From Leifsonia shinshuensis (GTDB lineage Bacteria > Actinomycetota > Actinomycetes > Actinomycetales > Microbacteriaceae): a stretch of DNA of 64,000 nucleotides. Under the pieces are notes generated by a model. It was not told where the DNA came from. It worked only from the letters and a program-made list of their open reading frames with translations, and did no database searches. The DNA is taken from contig NZ_JAHHZQ010000002.1 of the NCBI RefSeq assembly GCF_022606355.1, forward strand, positions 186,001 through 250,000. Reading direction: 5' to 3'. The position numbers and the translations under genes are program-made. Of the stretch, positions 46,455-54,178 are shown piece after piece. The stretch's first letter is position 1. Each line of letters starts with the position of its first letter.

Positions 46455-47551
46455 CCCCGCGCCCCCGGCCGGTACAGCGCGTCGGCCAGCGACCGCAGCA
46501 CGGCGGGCGTGGACGGGCCGAACGAGAGGATCTGCCCGTCGTTCATATCGATGACGCGGCGGTGCTGCCCGGCGAGCGTGTCGGCGACCCCCGGCCGCTT
46601 CAGGAGGCCGTCGACGCCTCCGGCGGAGGCCAGGCCGTCGCTCATCATCAGGAAGGCGTCCGGGTTGGTGGCGAGCAGTGCCTCGCTGCCGGCCGGCTTC
46701 GCGCCGGTGATGCCGGCCGCGCCGGCGACGTCGACCGCGCCGAGGGCGGGGATGAGGGCGTCGGCGCCCATCCCCGCGCCGAAGAGGAAGAACACCCCGG
46801 CAGTGCCCCGCGCGTAGAGGAACGCCACCCGAAGCCGCCGCGACTCGTCGGCGGGTGCGAGGCGGGCGATGTCGGCCTTCGCCGACGCGAGGTCGTCCGC
46901 CGTGCGCTTCGCGAGCTTCTCGCCCAGGCCGTCCAGCCCGAGCGCGTGCGCGACCGCGCCGATCTGCGGGCCGATCGCGTCGATGCTGCGCTTCGGGTCG
47001 AAGAACACGACGGTCACTCCGGAGGCGCGGAGCTGTTCCTGCACCTCTCGCGGCCCGATCGTGGTGTCGGTCAGCACGAGCGTCGGGCGCAGGGCCAGCA
47101 CCGCCTCCCCGTTGAGCTCGTGGCCGTTCTGCGTCACGACGGGGAGGTTCTTCATGACCTGGAGCGTGTTGGACGAACCGCGGCCGACCAGGCGGTCGCC
47201 GAGCCCCAGGCCGACGACCGTCTCGGCGAGGGTGCCGTAGATGTCGAGTGCGAGCACCCGGCTCGCGTCGCGGACCGTCACAGAGGCGCCGGTGGCGTCG
47301 GTGAGGGTCACGGGGAGGGCGGGCTTCGCCGTGCCCGCGATCGGCGCGATGTCGGTCACCGGCGCGGCCGTCGACGGACCGGTGATCGTGCGGGGGTCGA
47401 CGAGCGCCGCGCCGGTGGCACCCGGCGTCGGGGAGGCGCTGGACGTCCCGGCCGTCGACCGACTCCCCCCGCCGGGCGCAGCGGCGCTGCACCCGGCGAG
47501 GAGGGCGACGGTCGTGAGCGCGACGACGAGCCGGGCGAGCACCCGGGTCAC
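46451..47551 (-). CDS. hmuT: Haem ABC transporter substrate-binding lipoprotein
   Basis: The product is a 366-aa class III binding protein. The lipobox is VALLAGCSA (Cys near residue 21), followed by a Ser/Thr/Ala linker of about 60 residues. The binding fold includes VLALDIYGTLAETVVGLGLGDRLVGRG and the MNDGQILSFGPSTP end. In HmuT proteins a conserved His and Tyr bind haem iron. The candidates are QNGHELNG and the LDIYGTL region, but I cannot assign them firmly. It is placed between htaA and hmuU, as in Corynebacterium. Confidence 0.9.
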   Translation of the reverse strand: MTRVLARLVVALTTVALLAGCSAAAPGGGSRSTAGTSSASPTPGATGAALVDPRTITGPSTAAPVTDIAPIAGTAKPALPVTLTDATGASVTVRDASRVLALDIYGTLAETVVGLGLGDRLVGRGSSNTLQVMKNLPVVTQNGHELNGEAVLALRPTLVLTDTTIGPREVQEQLRASGVTVVFFDPKRSIDAIGPQIGAVAHALGLDGLGEKLAKRTADDLASAKADIARLAPADESRRLRVAFLYARGTAGVFFLFGAGMGADALIPALGAVDVAGAAGITGAKPAGSEALLATNPDAFLMMSDGLASAGGVDGLLKRPGVADTLAGQHRRVIDMNDGQILSFGPSTPAVLRSLADALYRPGARG

Positions 47552-49887
47552 ACGACCTCCACGCCCGCACGGGTCACTCGCCGCCGTACGACGACCACGG
47601 CGAGCATACCGACGAGGATGAGCAGCCCGCTCACGAGCGGCCAGTCACCCGGCCCGTCGCCACCGGTCGACGCGAGGCCGGAGACCGAGGCCGTGGTGCT
47701 GTCGCACGCGACCGTCGCGCCCAGCGGAAGGCGGAACGTCACCGGGTCGAGCGCGGTGCCCGCGGTGTAGAAGCCGGCGAACGCGGTCGCGCCGCCGGCG
47801 GTCAGTGTCGCCGGCGCGCTCGTCGCGGAGAACGACGACCCGGAGGCCGGCGCCCCGCCGAGGGCCACCGTCGCGAAGGCCACGCCACGGTGATCGGACG
47901 GGGTGCCGCCCATGTCGGTCGAGTGCACGTCCGCGACGATCGTGGCCGTGTTCGGGCCGGACACCCGGAGGGCGACATTCGAGAGCGTCAGCGTGAGGAC
48001 GCCGCCGTGCCCGCTGAACGAGGCCGTGCCCGGGAAGCGCACCAGACCTCGGGTGTCCGCCGTGTTGATGCTGCCGGAGCCGCCGCTCCAGCCGTAGCGG
48101 CCTCCGTCGTAACCGACGCCGCTCAGCGTCCAGGAGCCGTTGGCGATACCGCCGGAGATGTAGGTGCGGAAACTCGACTTGATGCCCCAGTCGAGCGTGG
48201 CGCCGGCGACGGAGCGGGCGACGCAGACCGGCTCCGCTGTCGCGCCGGCCGCGGTCTGCGTCGTGGGCGTCACCGTGCCGCCCGGCGTGGTCGCCGCGGG
48301 CTGCACGGTGTGCGCGACCACCGGGGCGGTGGACGGGGCGAACGCGGACGCGTCGTCGGGCGCGAACGAAGCCGTGAAGCGATGCGTTCCGGAGGCGAGC
48401 CCGGGTACGCGGGTCGTGACCGAGGACGAGCCACCGGCGGAGGCGGCGGAGGTCGCACCCGATGCGGACGCGAACAGAGCGGGCACGGCGCCGGGCGCTG
48501 TGTTCGACACTGGCGCATCGGGCGTCAGTCGCAGACCGCTCGCCACGACGGCTCCGTTGTCGTACAGGGTGACGGTGCCGTCGGCCTGCGGGGTGATGGT
48601 GACCGTGACGTCGACCGGGTCGCCCGCGTGCGACGTCGAGGCGATGCGGATCGCGAGCGCGGTCGCGACCGCGTTCTCACCGGGTGTGCCCGGGGTGGCG
48701 GCGTACGCGAGCGCCGTGACGGTGTCCTGCGAGCGGTCGGCCATCCCCTGGCCGTGCGCTTTGGAGGTGTAGATCGCGTAGGCGGGAATCGTGGCGGTCG
48801 CGGCCGGGATGGTGAGCGTGACCGAGAACGTGCCGTCGGCCTTCAGCGGCGCCATGCGCTGAGCCCCGGAGTCGACGACCGGGTTGCCCGGCCCGATCCA
48901 GATGGTGTCGCCGTCGAGGAGGCTGCCGGAGCCCGCGTAGAAGCCGGCGAGGCCCGCCGGGCCGACGCCCAGGTAGATGCCGGGCGACGCCGCCGAGAAG
49001 CCCGCGCCGGTGACGGTGATGGTCCCGCCCGCGGCCGGAACCGCCGGTGCCGCGATGGACGGGCCGGTCGGCTGGGTCGGGGTCGTCGGGTCGGTCGGGG
49101 TCGTCGGGTCGGTCGGGGTCGTCGGCGCGGTCACGGTGACGGTCGCCTGGCCCGACGTCGACGCCGCGAAGGCATCGCCGTCGGCGGGCGTGAACGCCGC
49201 CGAGATCGCGTGCGGGCCGACGGCGAGCGTGCTGGTCGCGAGCGTCGCGACACCGGTGCCGGCGTCGGTCGAACCGGAGCCGAGCACGGTCGACCCGTCC
49301 CGGAACTCCACGCTTCCCGCGGCGGCCGGCGCGACCGTCGCGGTCAGCGTCACGGTCGCGCCCGCGGTCACGGAGGCCGCGTCGGCGGTGAGCGTGAGCG
49401 AGGTCGCAGCCGGCAGGGCAGCGGCGTACGTCAGGGTCGTGATCGTGTCCTGCGAGCGGTCGGCCATCCCCTGACCGTGCGCCTTCGACGTGTAGATCGC
49501 GTACGCGGGCACGGTCTCCGTCGCCGCCGGGACGGTCAGCGTGACCGAGAATGTGCCGTCGGCCGCCAGCGGCGCCATGCGCTGAGCCCCGGAGTCGACG
49601 ACCGGGTTGCCCGGCCCGATCCAGATGGTGTCGCCGTCGAGGAGGCTGCCGGAGCCCGCGTAGAAGCCGGCGAGGCCCGCCGGGCCGACGCCCAGGTAGA
49701 TTCCGGGCGACGCCGCTGAGAAGCCGGTACCGGTGACGGTGATGGTCCCGCCTCCACTGGGGACGGCAGGCGCGGAGACGACGGGGCCGGCAGCGAGGGC
49801 GGGCGCGGCGCCGACGGCCGTCAGGCCGAGCCCGGCGAGGAGAGCGGCTGCCAGGGCCGCGACGAAACGAGGGGGTGACGATCTCAT
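47548..49887 (-). CDS. htaA: Surface haem receptor with HtaA domain and duplicated modules
   Basis: The product is a 779-aa exported protein. A signal peptide is followed by module 1 (about residues 44-142), an Ig-like domain, a TTPTDP repeat linker, module 2 (about 284-382) nearly identical to module 1, a second Ig-like part, and an HtaA haem-binding domain (about 560-730, LDWGIKSSFRTYISGG with the usual Tyr). The end is LASTG, a membrane span and VVVRRRV, a class E sortase signal. ATG at 49887 follows AGGAG. It would capture haem at the wall and pass it to HmuT. An iron box precedes it. Confidence 0.88.
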   Translation of the reverse strand: MRSSPPRFVAALAAALLAGLGLTAVGAAPALAAGPVVSAPAVPSGGGTITVTGTGFSAASPGIYLGVGPAGLAGFYAGSGSLLDGDTIWIGPGNPVVDSGAQRMAPLAADGTFSVTLTVPAATETVPAYAIYTSKAHGQGMADRSQDTITTLTYAAALPAATSLTLTADAASVTAGATVTLTATVAPAAAGSVEFRDGSTVLGSGSTDAGTGVATLATSTLAVGPHAISAAFTPADGDAFAASTSGQATVTVTAPTTPTDPTTPTDPTTPTQPTGPSIAAPAVPAAGGTITVTGAGFSAASPGIYLGVGPAGLAGFYAGSGSLLDGDTIWIGPGNPVVDSGAQRMAPLKADGTFSVTLTIPAATATIPAYAIYTSKAHGQGMADRSQDTVTALAYAATPGTPGENAVATALAIRIASTSHAGDPVDVTVTITPQADGTVTLYDNGAVVASGLRLTPDAPVSNTAPGAVPALFASASGATSAASAGGSSSVTTRVPGLASGTHRFTASFAPDDASAFAPSTAPVVAHTVQPAATTPGGTVTPTTQTAAGATAEPVCVARSVAGATLDWGIKSSFRTYISGGIANGSWTLSGVGYDGGRYGWSGGSGSINTADTRGLVRFPGTASFSGHGGVLTLTLSNVALRVSGPNTATIVADVHSTDMGGTPSDHRGVAFATVALGGAPASGSSFSATSAPATLTAGGATAFAGFYTAGTALDPVTFRLPLGATVACDSTTASVSGLASTGGDGPGDWPLVSGLLILVGMLAVVVVRRRVTRAGVEVV
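48740..49755. repeat. Internal near-identical duplication within htaA
   Basis: DNA at about 48740-49035 and 49460-49755 is nearly identical (offset 723 bp, 241 codons), far more than the flanking Ig-like parts. It encodes the GGGTITVTG..SPGIYLGVGPAG modules. Between them, an 18-bp unit encoding TTPTDP is repeated three times (about 49078-49127). The identity suggests recent duplication or gene conversion. Confidence 0.85.
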
Positions 49888-49977
49888 GGCACTCCTGTGA
49901 GCGCGGCGACGCACGGTCGCCCCGCTGTTCTCTGGTGAGGTTTCTCTACTGGTGAGGTGAGGTGAGGCTCAGCTAAC

Positions 49978-49996
49978 TAAGCTTTGCCTAACCTAA
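49978..49996. promoter_or_regulatory. DtxR/IdeR-type iron box upstream of htaA
   Basis: On the minus strand the site reads TTAGGTTAGGCAAAGCTTA and matches 16 of 19 positions of the consensus TTAGGTTAGGCTAACCTAA. An overlapping weaker match (TTAGTTAGCTGAGCCTCA) lies beside it at about 49966-49983. It is 91 bp upstream of the htaA start. Repression by an iron-loaded DtxR-type protein is the expected control of this operon. Confidence 0.75.
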
Positions 49997-50045
49997 CAGG
50001 AGCGGCCCGGGTGAGCGCAAGCCCGCGATACTCCGACGGCACGAA

Positions 50046-50079
50046 GAAGCCCGTATGCCGTCAGCGACATACGGGCTTC
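50046..50079 (-). terminator. Terminator of the lipoate ligase gene
   Basis: A perfect 12-bp stem GAAGCCCGTATG/CATACGGGCTTC (50046-50057 and 50068-50079) with a 10-nt loop is followed on the minus strand by a T-rich TTCTTCGT. It lies 28 bp past the ligase stop. Confidence 0.85.
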
Positions 50080-50107
50080 GTCCACCTCTGGAGCGGATCC
50101 GCGACCT

Positions 50108-51157
50108 CTACGGCACGCGGTACAGCCACTCGTCGGTCGCGAACTTCTCGGCGACCAGCCTTTCGGCCTCCGCGTATTCCGATTCGGTGATATCTCCGTC
50201 GGACGCACCGTACAGGTTGCGGAAGGTGAGTTTGAGCTGCTCGATGATCTCCGCGCGACTGAGCCCGGTCTGGCTGCGCAGCGGATCCACCCGCTTGGCG
50301 GCACTGGTGATGCCCTTGTCGCTGATCTTCTCGCGGCCGATGCGGAGCACCTCGGTCATCTTCTGACCGTCCATGTCGTAGCTCATCGTCACGTGGTGCA
50401 GCACGGCCCCCGAGCCGAGGCGCTTCTGGGCCGCGCCCCCGATCTTGCCCTTCGGGCTTGTGATGTCGTTGAGAGGCACATAGCTCGCGTCGATCCCGAG
50501 CGACTTGAGCGCGACGATGGCCCACTCGTCGAGGAACGCGTAGCTGTCGGCGAAGCTCATCCCCTGCACCAGGTCGGCGGGTGCGTAGATCGAGTAGGTG
50601 ACGACCGAGCCGGCCTCCATGAACATCGCGCCACCGCCGGTGATGCGACGGACGACCTGCACGCCGTACTTCTCGGCGTTGACCGGGTCGACCTCGTTCT
50701 TCACCGACTGGAAGCTGCCGATCACGACCGCGGGCTCGTCCCACTCCCAGATGCGGAGGGTCGGGCCTCGGCGCCCCTCGCCCACCTCCGTGGTCAGCAC
50801 CTCGTCGAGCGCCAGGTGCAGCTGCGGGGAGACCGCCTTGGCGTGCACGATCTGCCAGTCGTAGTCGCGCCAGCTGGTGGCGCGCGCGAGGGCGCGGCGC
50901 ACCGCGACGGCGACCGCCTCCGGCGAGAAGCCGAGCAGCAGGGCCCCTTCGGGCAGGGCCTCCTTGACGGCGGCGGCGATCGCCTTGGAGTCGCTCTCGG
51001 CCGGGAGACCGTTGACGGAGGCGTCGATGGCCTCCAGCGCGGTGTCGGGCTCGAGGAAGAAGTCCCCGGCCAGCCGGAATCCGGCGATCAGGCCGTCCAC
51101 GACCTCCAGGTCGACGACGACGAGCTTGCCACCAGGGACCTTGTACTCACCATGCAT
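50108..51157 (-). CDS. Lipoate-protein ligase family protein with accessory domain
   Basis: The product is a 349-aa protein. The N-terminal part (about residues 1-100) resembles the lipoate ligase accessory domain (VPGGKLVVVDLEV). The catalytic BPL/LplA domain (about 105-340) has VQVVRRITGGGAMFMEAG and SPKGKIGGAAQKR, the lipoyl-AMP binding signature with its catalytic Lys. It would attach scavenged lipoate to 2-oxoacid dehydrogenases or the glycine cleavage H protein. The order of the accessory domain before the ligase domain is reversed relative to E. coli LplA. It is monocistronic. Confidence 0.88.
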   Translation of the reverse strand: MHGEYKVPGGKLVVVDLEVVDGLIAGFRLAGDFFLEPDTALEAIDASVNGLPAESDSKAIAAAVKEALPEGALLLGFSPEAVAVAVRRALARATSWRDYDWQIVHAKAVSPQLHLALDEVLTTEVGEGRRGPTLRIWEWDEPAVVIGSFQSVKNEVDPVNAEKYGVQVVRRITGGGAMFMEAGSVVTYSIYAPADLVQGMSFADSYAFLDEWAIVALKSLGIDASYVPLNDITSPKGKIGGAAQKRLGSGAVLHHVTMSYDMDGQKMTEVLRIGREKISDKGITSAAKRVDPLRSQTGLSRAEIIEQLKLTFRNLYGASDGDITESEYAEAERLVAEKFATDEWLYRVP

Positions 51158-51210
51158 GCCCCCAGCCTAAATCCGCCCCGCCCGCCACCCTCCCCGTGCG
51201 CAGCCATCTC

Positions 51211-51262
51211 TTCCTCACTTTCTCCCGCCTGACGCCGGCGTGTCGCGGGAGGAAGTGAGGAA
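51211..51262. repeat. 18-bp inverted repeat downstream of the hydrolase gene
   Basis: TTCCTCACTTTCTCCCGC (51211-51228) and its reverse complement at 51245-51262 match with one mismatch. The centre GACGCCGGCGTGTC is itself dyad-like. It lies 7 bp after the alpha/beta hydrolase stop and can act as its terminator. Confidence 0.75.
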
Positions 51263-51269
51263 CGGATGG

Positions 51270-52121
51270 TCAGGCGCGGGCGGGGATGCGAGGGTCGAGC
51301 CAGGCGGTGAGATCGGCGAAGACCTCGAGGCGGTTGGTCTCGTTGAAGATCTCGTGGCGGGCGCCGGGGTACACGATCGTCGTCACGTCGGTGAGGCCGG
51401 AGCGGTCGCGGTACGACTTCTCGAGCTTGCGGGCGGAGGCCTCGCCGCCCAGCGGATCGTCATCGCCGACCTGGATGAGCAGCGGGAGGTCGCGCTCGAG
51501 ATGCCGGGCCGGACGCCCGAGCAGCCGCGCGGCGTCGGCCATCCCGAACAGCTTCCGCAGCGGCACGAGCGTGCAGAGCGGGTCGTCGATGAACGCCTGA
51601 GCGACGGCTGGGTCCCGGCTCAGCCACTCGGCCCCGGTCGTACCGAGGTGCGCGTGCCGCTTGTTGAGGTCTCCGCCGTTCATCGAGCCGATCATCCGGT
51701 ACGCCGTGCCGGAGAGCACCGCAGCGTCGTAGTCGGCCGAGTGGTGGTTCAGCGTCAGCTGCCCCATCAGCGACCCCCAGCTGTGGCCCACGAACACGAG
51801 CGGCAGGTCGGGGTTCTCGTCACGGATGAGGCGCGTGAACCCCCGCAGATCGCGGAGTGCCGCCCGCAGTCCGCCCGGACCGAGCCGGCCGAGCTTGCTC
51901 GCGTCGCCGTGCCACTGCTCCATGCCGGTGCGGCCGTGACCGCGATGGTCGTCGGCGTAGACACGGTAGCCCTCCCCGACCAGGTGTTCGGCGAGCGGAC
52001 GGTAGCGGCCCGCGTGCTCACCGACCCCGTGAGCCAGTTGCACGACGGCGCGGGGGCGGTCGGCGTCGTAGACGTCGAAGAAGATGCGGAGGCCGTCGTC
52101 GGCGCTGAACTCTCGCTGCAC
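51270..52121 (-). CDS. Alpha/beta hydrolase, monoacylglycerol lipase-like
   Basis: The product is a 283-aa serine hydrolase. The oxyanion region is VVQLAHGVGEHAGRY, the nucleophile elbow is FVGHSWGSLMG, the acid is in QVGDDDPLGG, and the catalytic His is in YPGARHEIFNE. The HGxGEHxxRY motif is typical of monoacylglycerol lipases and lysophospholipases. It is probably cytoplasmic or peripheral. The start is GTG at 52121 (VQREFSADDG). Another GTG at 52157 is in frame, so the N-terminus is uncertain by 12 residues. Confidence 0.87.
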   Translation of the reverse strand: MQREFSADDGLRIFFDVYDADRPRAVVQLAHGVGEHAGRYRPLAEHLVGEGYRVYADDHRGHGRTGMEQWHGDASKLGRLGPGGLRAALRDLRGFTRLIRDENPDLPLVFVGHSWGSLMGQLTLNHHSADYDAAVLSGTAYRMIGSMNGGDLNKRHAHLGTTGAEWLSRDPAVAQAFIDDPLCTLVPLRKLFGMADAARLLGRPARHLERDLPLLIQVGDDDPLGGEASARKLEKSYRDRSGLTDVTTIVYPGARHEIFNETNRLEVFADLTAWLDPRIPARA

Positions 52122-52190
52122 GGGCTCATTCTGACGCACCGCCGGCGGTCTTCGCACGATATCGGCACGCCACCGGCGAACGAACTTTAT

Positions 52191-52216
52191 TTAGCCAGTC
52201 TAATTTGTTAGGCTAA
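52191..52216. promoter_or_regulatory. MarR operator region
   Basis: TTAGCC (52191-52196) and GGCTAA (52211-52216) enclose a second dyad AGTCTAA-TTTG-TTAGGCT (52197-52214, 6 of 7 matched). The cluster ends 6 bp before the MarR start codon and includes an AT-rich -10-like TAATTT. Autorepression of the MarR-MFS operon is likely. Confidence 0.65.
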
Positions 52217-52222
52217 CTATCT

Positions 52223-52651
52223 ATGGCACGGCTCTCGACACACGACCTCAGCAGCGCGCTGCGCATCGCGGTCGCACGCCTTTCGCGCCGGCTGCGCGCC
52301 GAGAAGGAGGACGACGAGCTCAGCGACACCCAGACCTCCACCCTGGCGTTCCTCGTGCGCGAGGGGTCGGGCACGATCGGGAGGCTGAGCGAGCACGAGC
52401 GGGTCACCCCGCCCTCGATGAACCGCACCGTCAACCACCTCGAGCAGGCCGGGTACGTGCGCCGCACCGCCGACGCCGTCGACGGGCGCAAGGTGGTCGT
52501 GGTCCCCACCGAGTCCGGCCTCCGGCTGGTCGCCGAGACACGGCGACGCCGAGACGCCTGGCTGCACCAGCGGCTGCGCACACTGACGCCCGAGCAGCGC
52601 GAGACCCTCGCCGAGGCCGCCACGATCCTCCGAGAGCTCGCCGACTCGTGA
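52223..52651 (+). CDS. MarR-family transcriptional regulator
   Basis: The product is a 142-aa winged-helix regulator. The core reads TSTLAFLVREGSGTIGRLSEHERVTPPSMNRTVNHLEQAGYVRR, with recognition helix PPSMNRTVNHLEQ and wing TADAVDGRKVVVVPTESG. The N-terminal and C-terminal helices form the dimer interface. It overlaps the downstream MFS gene by 4 nt (GTGA), so it most likely represses that exporter and responds to its substrate. The palindromic operator sits directly upstream. Confidence 0.92.
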   Translation: MARLSTHDLSSALRIAVARLSRRLRAEKEDDELSDTQTSTLAFLVREGSGTIGRLSEHERVTPPSMNRTVNHLEQAGYVRRTADAVDGRKVVVVPTESGLRLVAETRRRRDAWLHQRLRTLTPEQRETLAEAATILRELADS

Positions 52652-53955
52652 GCGCGATGTTCCGGTCGCTCGCCGGCGTCAACTACCGCATCTGGGCGGC
52701 GGGGGCGCTGGTCTCCAACGTCGGCACCTGGATGCAGCGCACGGCGCAGGACTGGATCGTCCTCACCCAGCTCACCCACAACAACGCGTCGGCCGTCGGC
52801 ATCGTGATGGCGTTGCAGTTCGCGCCGCAGCTCCTCCTCCTCCCGGTGACGGGCTGGGCCGCCGATCACCTCGACCGGCGGCGCCTGCTGATGCTGACGC
52901 AGGGGCTGATGGGACTGCTCGGACTCGGCCTCGGCCTCCTGACCGTCAGCGGCGCCGTGCAGCTGTGGCACGTCTACTTGTTCGCGCTGGCGCTCGGCGT
53001 GGTGGCGGCGTTCGACGCCCCCGCGCGGCAGACCTTCGTGTCGGACCTGGTGGCGGGCCCCAACCTGTCGAACGCCGTCGCCCTCAACTCGGCGTCGTTC
53101 AACGCCGCCCGACTGCTCGGCCCGGCCGTCGCCGGCCTCCTGGTCGCGGCCGTCGGCGCCGGTTGGGTGTTCCTCATCAATGCGGCGACCTTTGGTGCCG
53201 TGCTGCTGTCGCTGCTGACGCTCCGAAAGGAGAAGCTGTACCGCTCCGAGCGCGCCAAGCGCTCGCGCGGCGGCCTGGTCGACGGTTTCCGGTACGTGCG
53301 GCGGCGCCCCGACATCGTCGTCATCCTCATCATGGTGTTCCTGATCGGGACGTTCGGTCTCAACTTCCCGATCTTCATCTCGACCATGTCGGTGAGCGTG
53401 TTCCACCAGGGCGCCGGCGAGTACGGCCTGCTGTCGTCGATCATGGCGATCGGTTCGGTGATCGGCGCGCTGCTCGCCGCACGCCGGGAACGGCCACGGG
53501 TCTCGATGCTCTTCGCCGGCGCGGCCTTCTTCGGCGCGGGCTGTGCGATCGCCGCCGTCATGCCGACGTACTGGCTGTTCGCGCTGGCGCTCATCATCAT
53601 CGGCGTCTCGTCGCAGACCCTCATGACCACGGCGAACGGCACCGTGCAGATGACGACGGACCCGCTGCTGCGCGGACGCGTGATGGCGATCTACATGGCG
53701 ATCTTCATGGGCGGCACGCCCATCGGCGCGCCGATCGTCGGCTGGGTCGCCGACGCGTTCGGCCCACGCTGGGCGATGGGGGTCGGCGCGGCGAGCGGCT
53801 TCGCCGCAGCCCTCGTCGGCGTCTTCTACCTCGTGAAGTACCGCGGGATGCGCGTGCGCTTCACCGGACTGCGCCCCCGCGTGGTGCTGAGCCCGCGCGA
53901 GGAGGCCCGCGAAGAGCTCGAGGAGGCCGAGGCGACCGCGACGCGCGCCAGCTGA
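52648..53955 (+). CDS. MFS transporter controlled by MarR
   Basis: The product is a 435-aa major facilitator of the MFS_3/enterobactin exporter-like group with 11 to 12 spans. It begins FRSLAGVNYRIWAAGALVSNVGTWMQRTAQDWIVL, and motif A is DHLDRRRLLMLTQG. A cytoplasmic loop follows span 6. The C-terminal tail is Glu/Arg-rich. The start is GTG at 52648 overlapping the MarR stop, and ATG three codons later is an alternative. It is probably an efflux pump for a small lipophilic compound, since the partner regulator is MarR-type. Confidence 0.88.
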   Translation: MSAMFRSLAGVNYRIWAAGALVSNVGTWMQRTAQDWIVLTQLTHNNASAVGIVMALQFAPQLLLLPVTGWAADHLDRRRLLMLTQGLMGLLGLGLGLLTVSGAVQLWHVYLFALALGVVAAFDAPARQTFVSDLVAGPNLSNAVALNSASFNAARLLGPAVAGLLVAAVGAGWVFLINAATFGAVLLSLLTLRKEKLYRSERAKRSRGGLVDGFRYVRRRPDIVVILIMVFLIGTFGLNFPIFISTMSVSVFHQGAGEYGLLSSIMAIGSVIGALLAARRERPRVSMLFAGAAFFGAGCAIAAVMPTYWLFALALIIIGVSSQTLMTTANGTVQMTTDPLLRGRVMAIYMAIFMGGTPIGAPIVGWVADAFGPRWAMGVGAASGFAAALVGVFYLVKYRGMRVRFTGLRPRVVLSPREEAREELEEAEATATRAS

Positions 53956-54178
53956 GCCCGTCGCCAACGGAGGAGATGCGGCCGCGGTATCGGCGTGCCG
54001 GCAGCCAACGGAGGACATCCGGCCCATCCCGTGCCCGTTCTCCTCTGTTGGCCACCACAGCGCGGCGGTGCGGGCATCGGCAAAGGAGGACATCGGCAGC
54101 ATCCGGTGCCGGATCTCCTCCGTTGGCTGCCGCCGCGCCGTGGCCCGGCCCGGATCTCCTCCTTTGCCGACCGGAGCG
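53956..54178. repeat. Cluster of six head-to-head CAACGGAGGA-type units
   Basis: The spacer between two convergent genes is almost wholly built of a unit close to GCCAACGGAGGACATCCGG. Three copies are on the plus strand (about 53963, 54003, 54077) and three on the minus strand (about 54050, 54114, 54157). Two copies have CAAAGGAGGA instead. Neighbouring units face each other, so several alternative hairpins are possible. No coding region is seen. It can act as a two-way terminator. Confidence 0.75.

Noticed and set aside
49078-49127. Tandem 18-bp repeat as an independent DNA element
   Set aside because: It lies in frame inside htaA and encodes a TTPTDP linker, so it is explained as a protein repeat.
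49888-50040. Riboswitch upstream of the haem operon
   Set aside because: No conserved riboswitch core is recognisable. The DtxR-type box explains regulation better.
53956-54178. Possible CRISPR array
   Set aside because: Units occur in both orientations, are unevenly spaced and are not identical. No cas genes are nearby.
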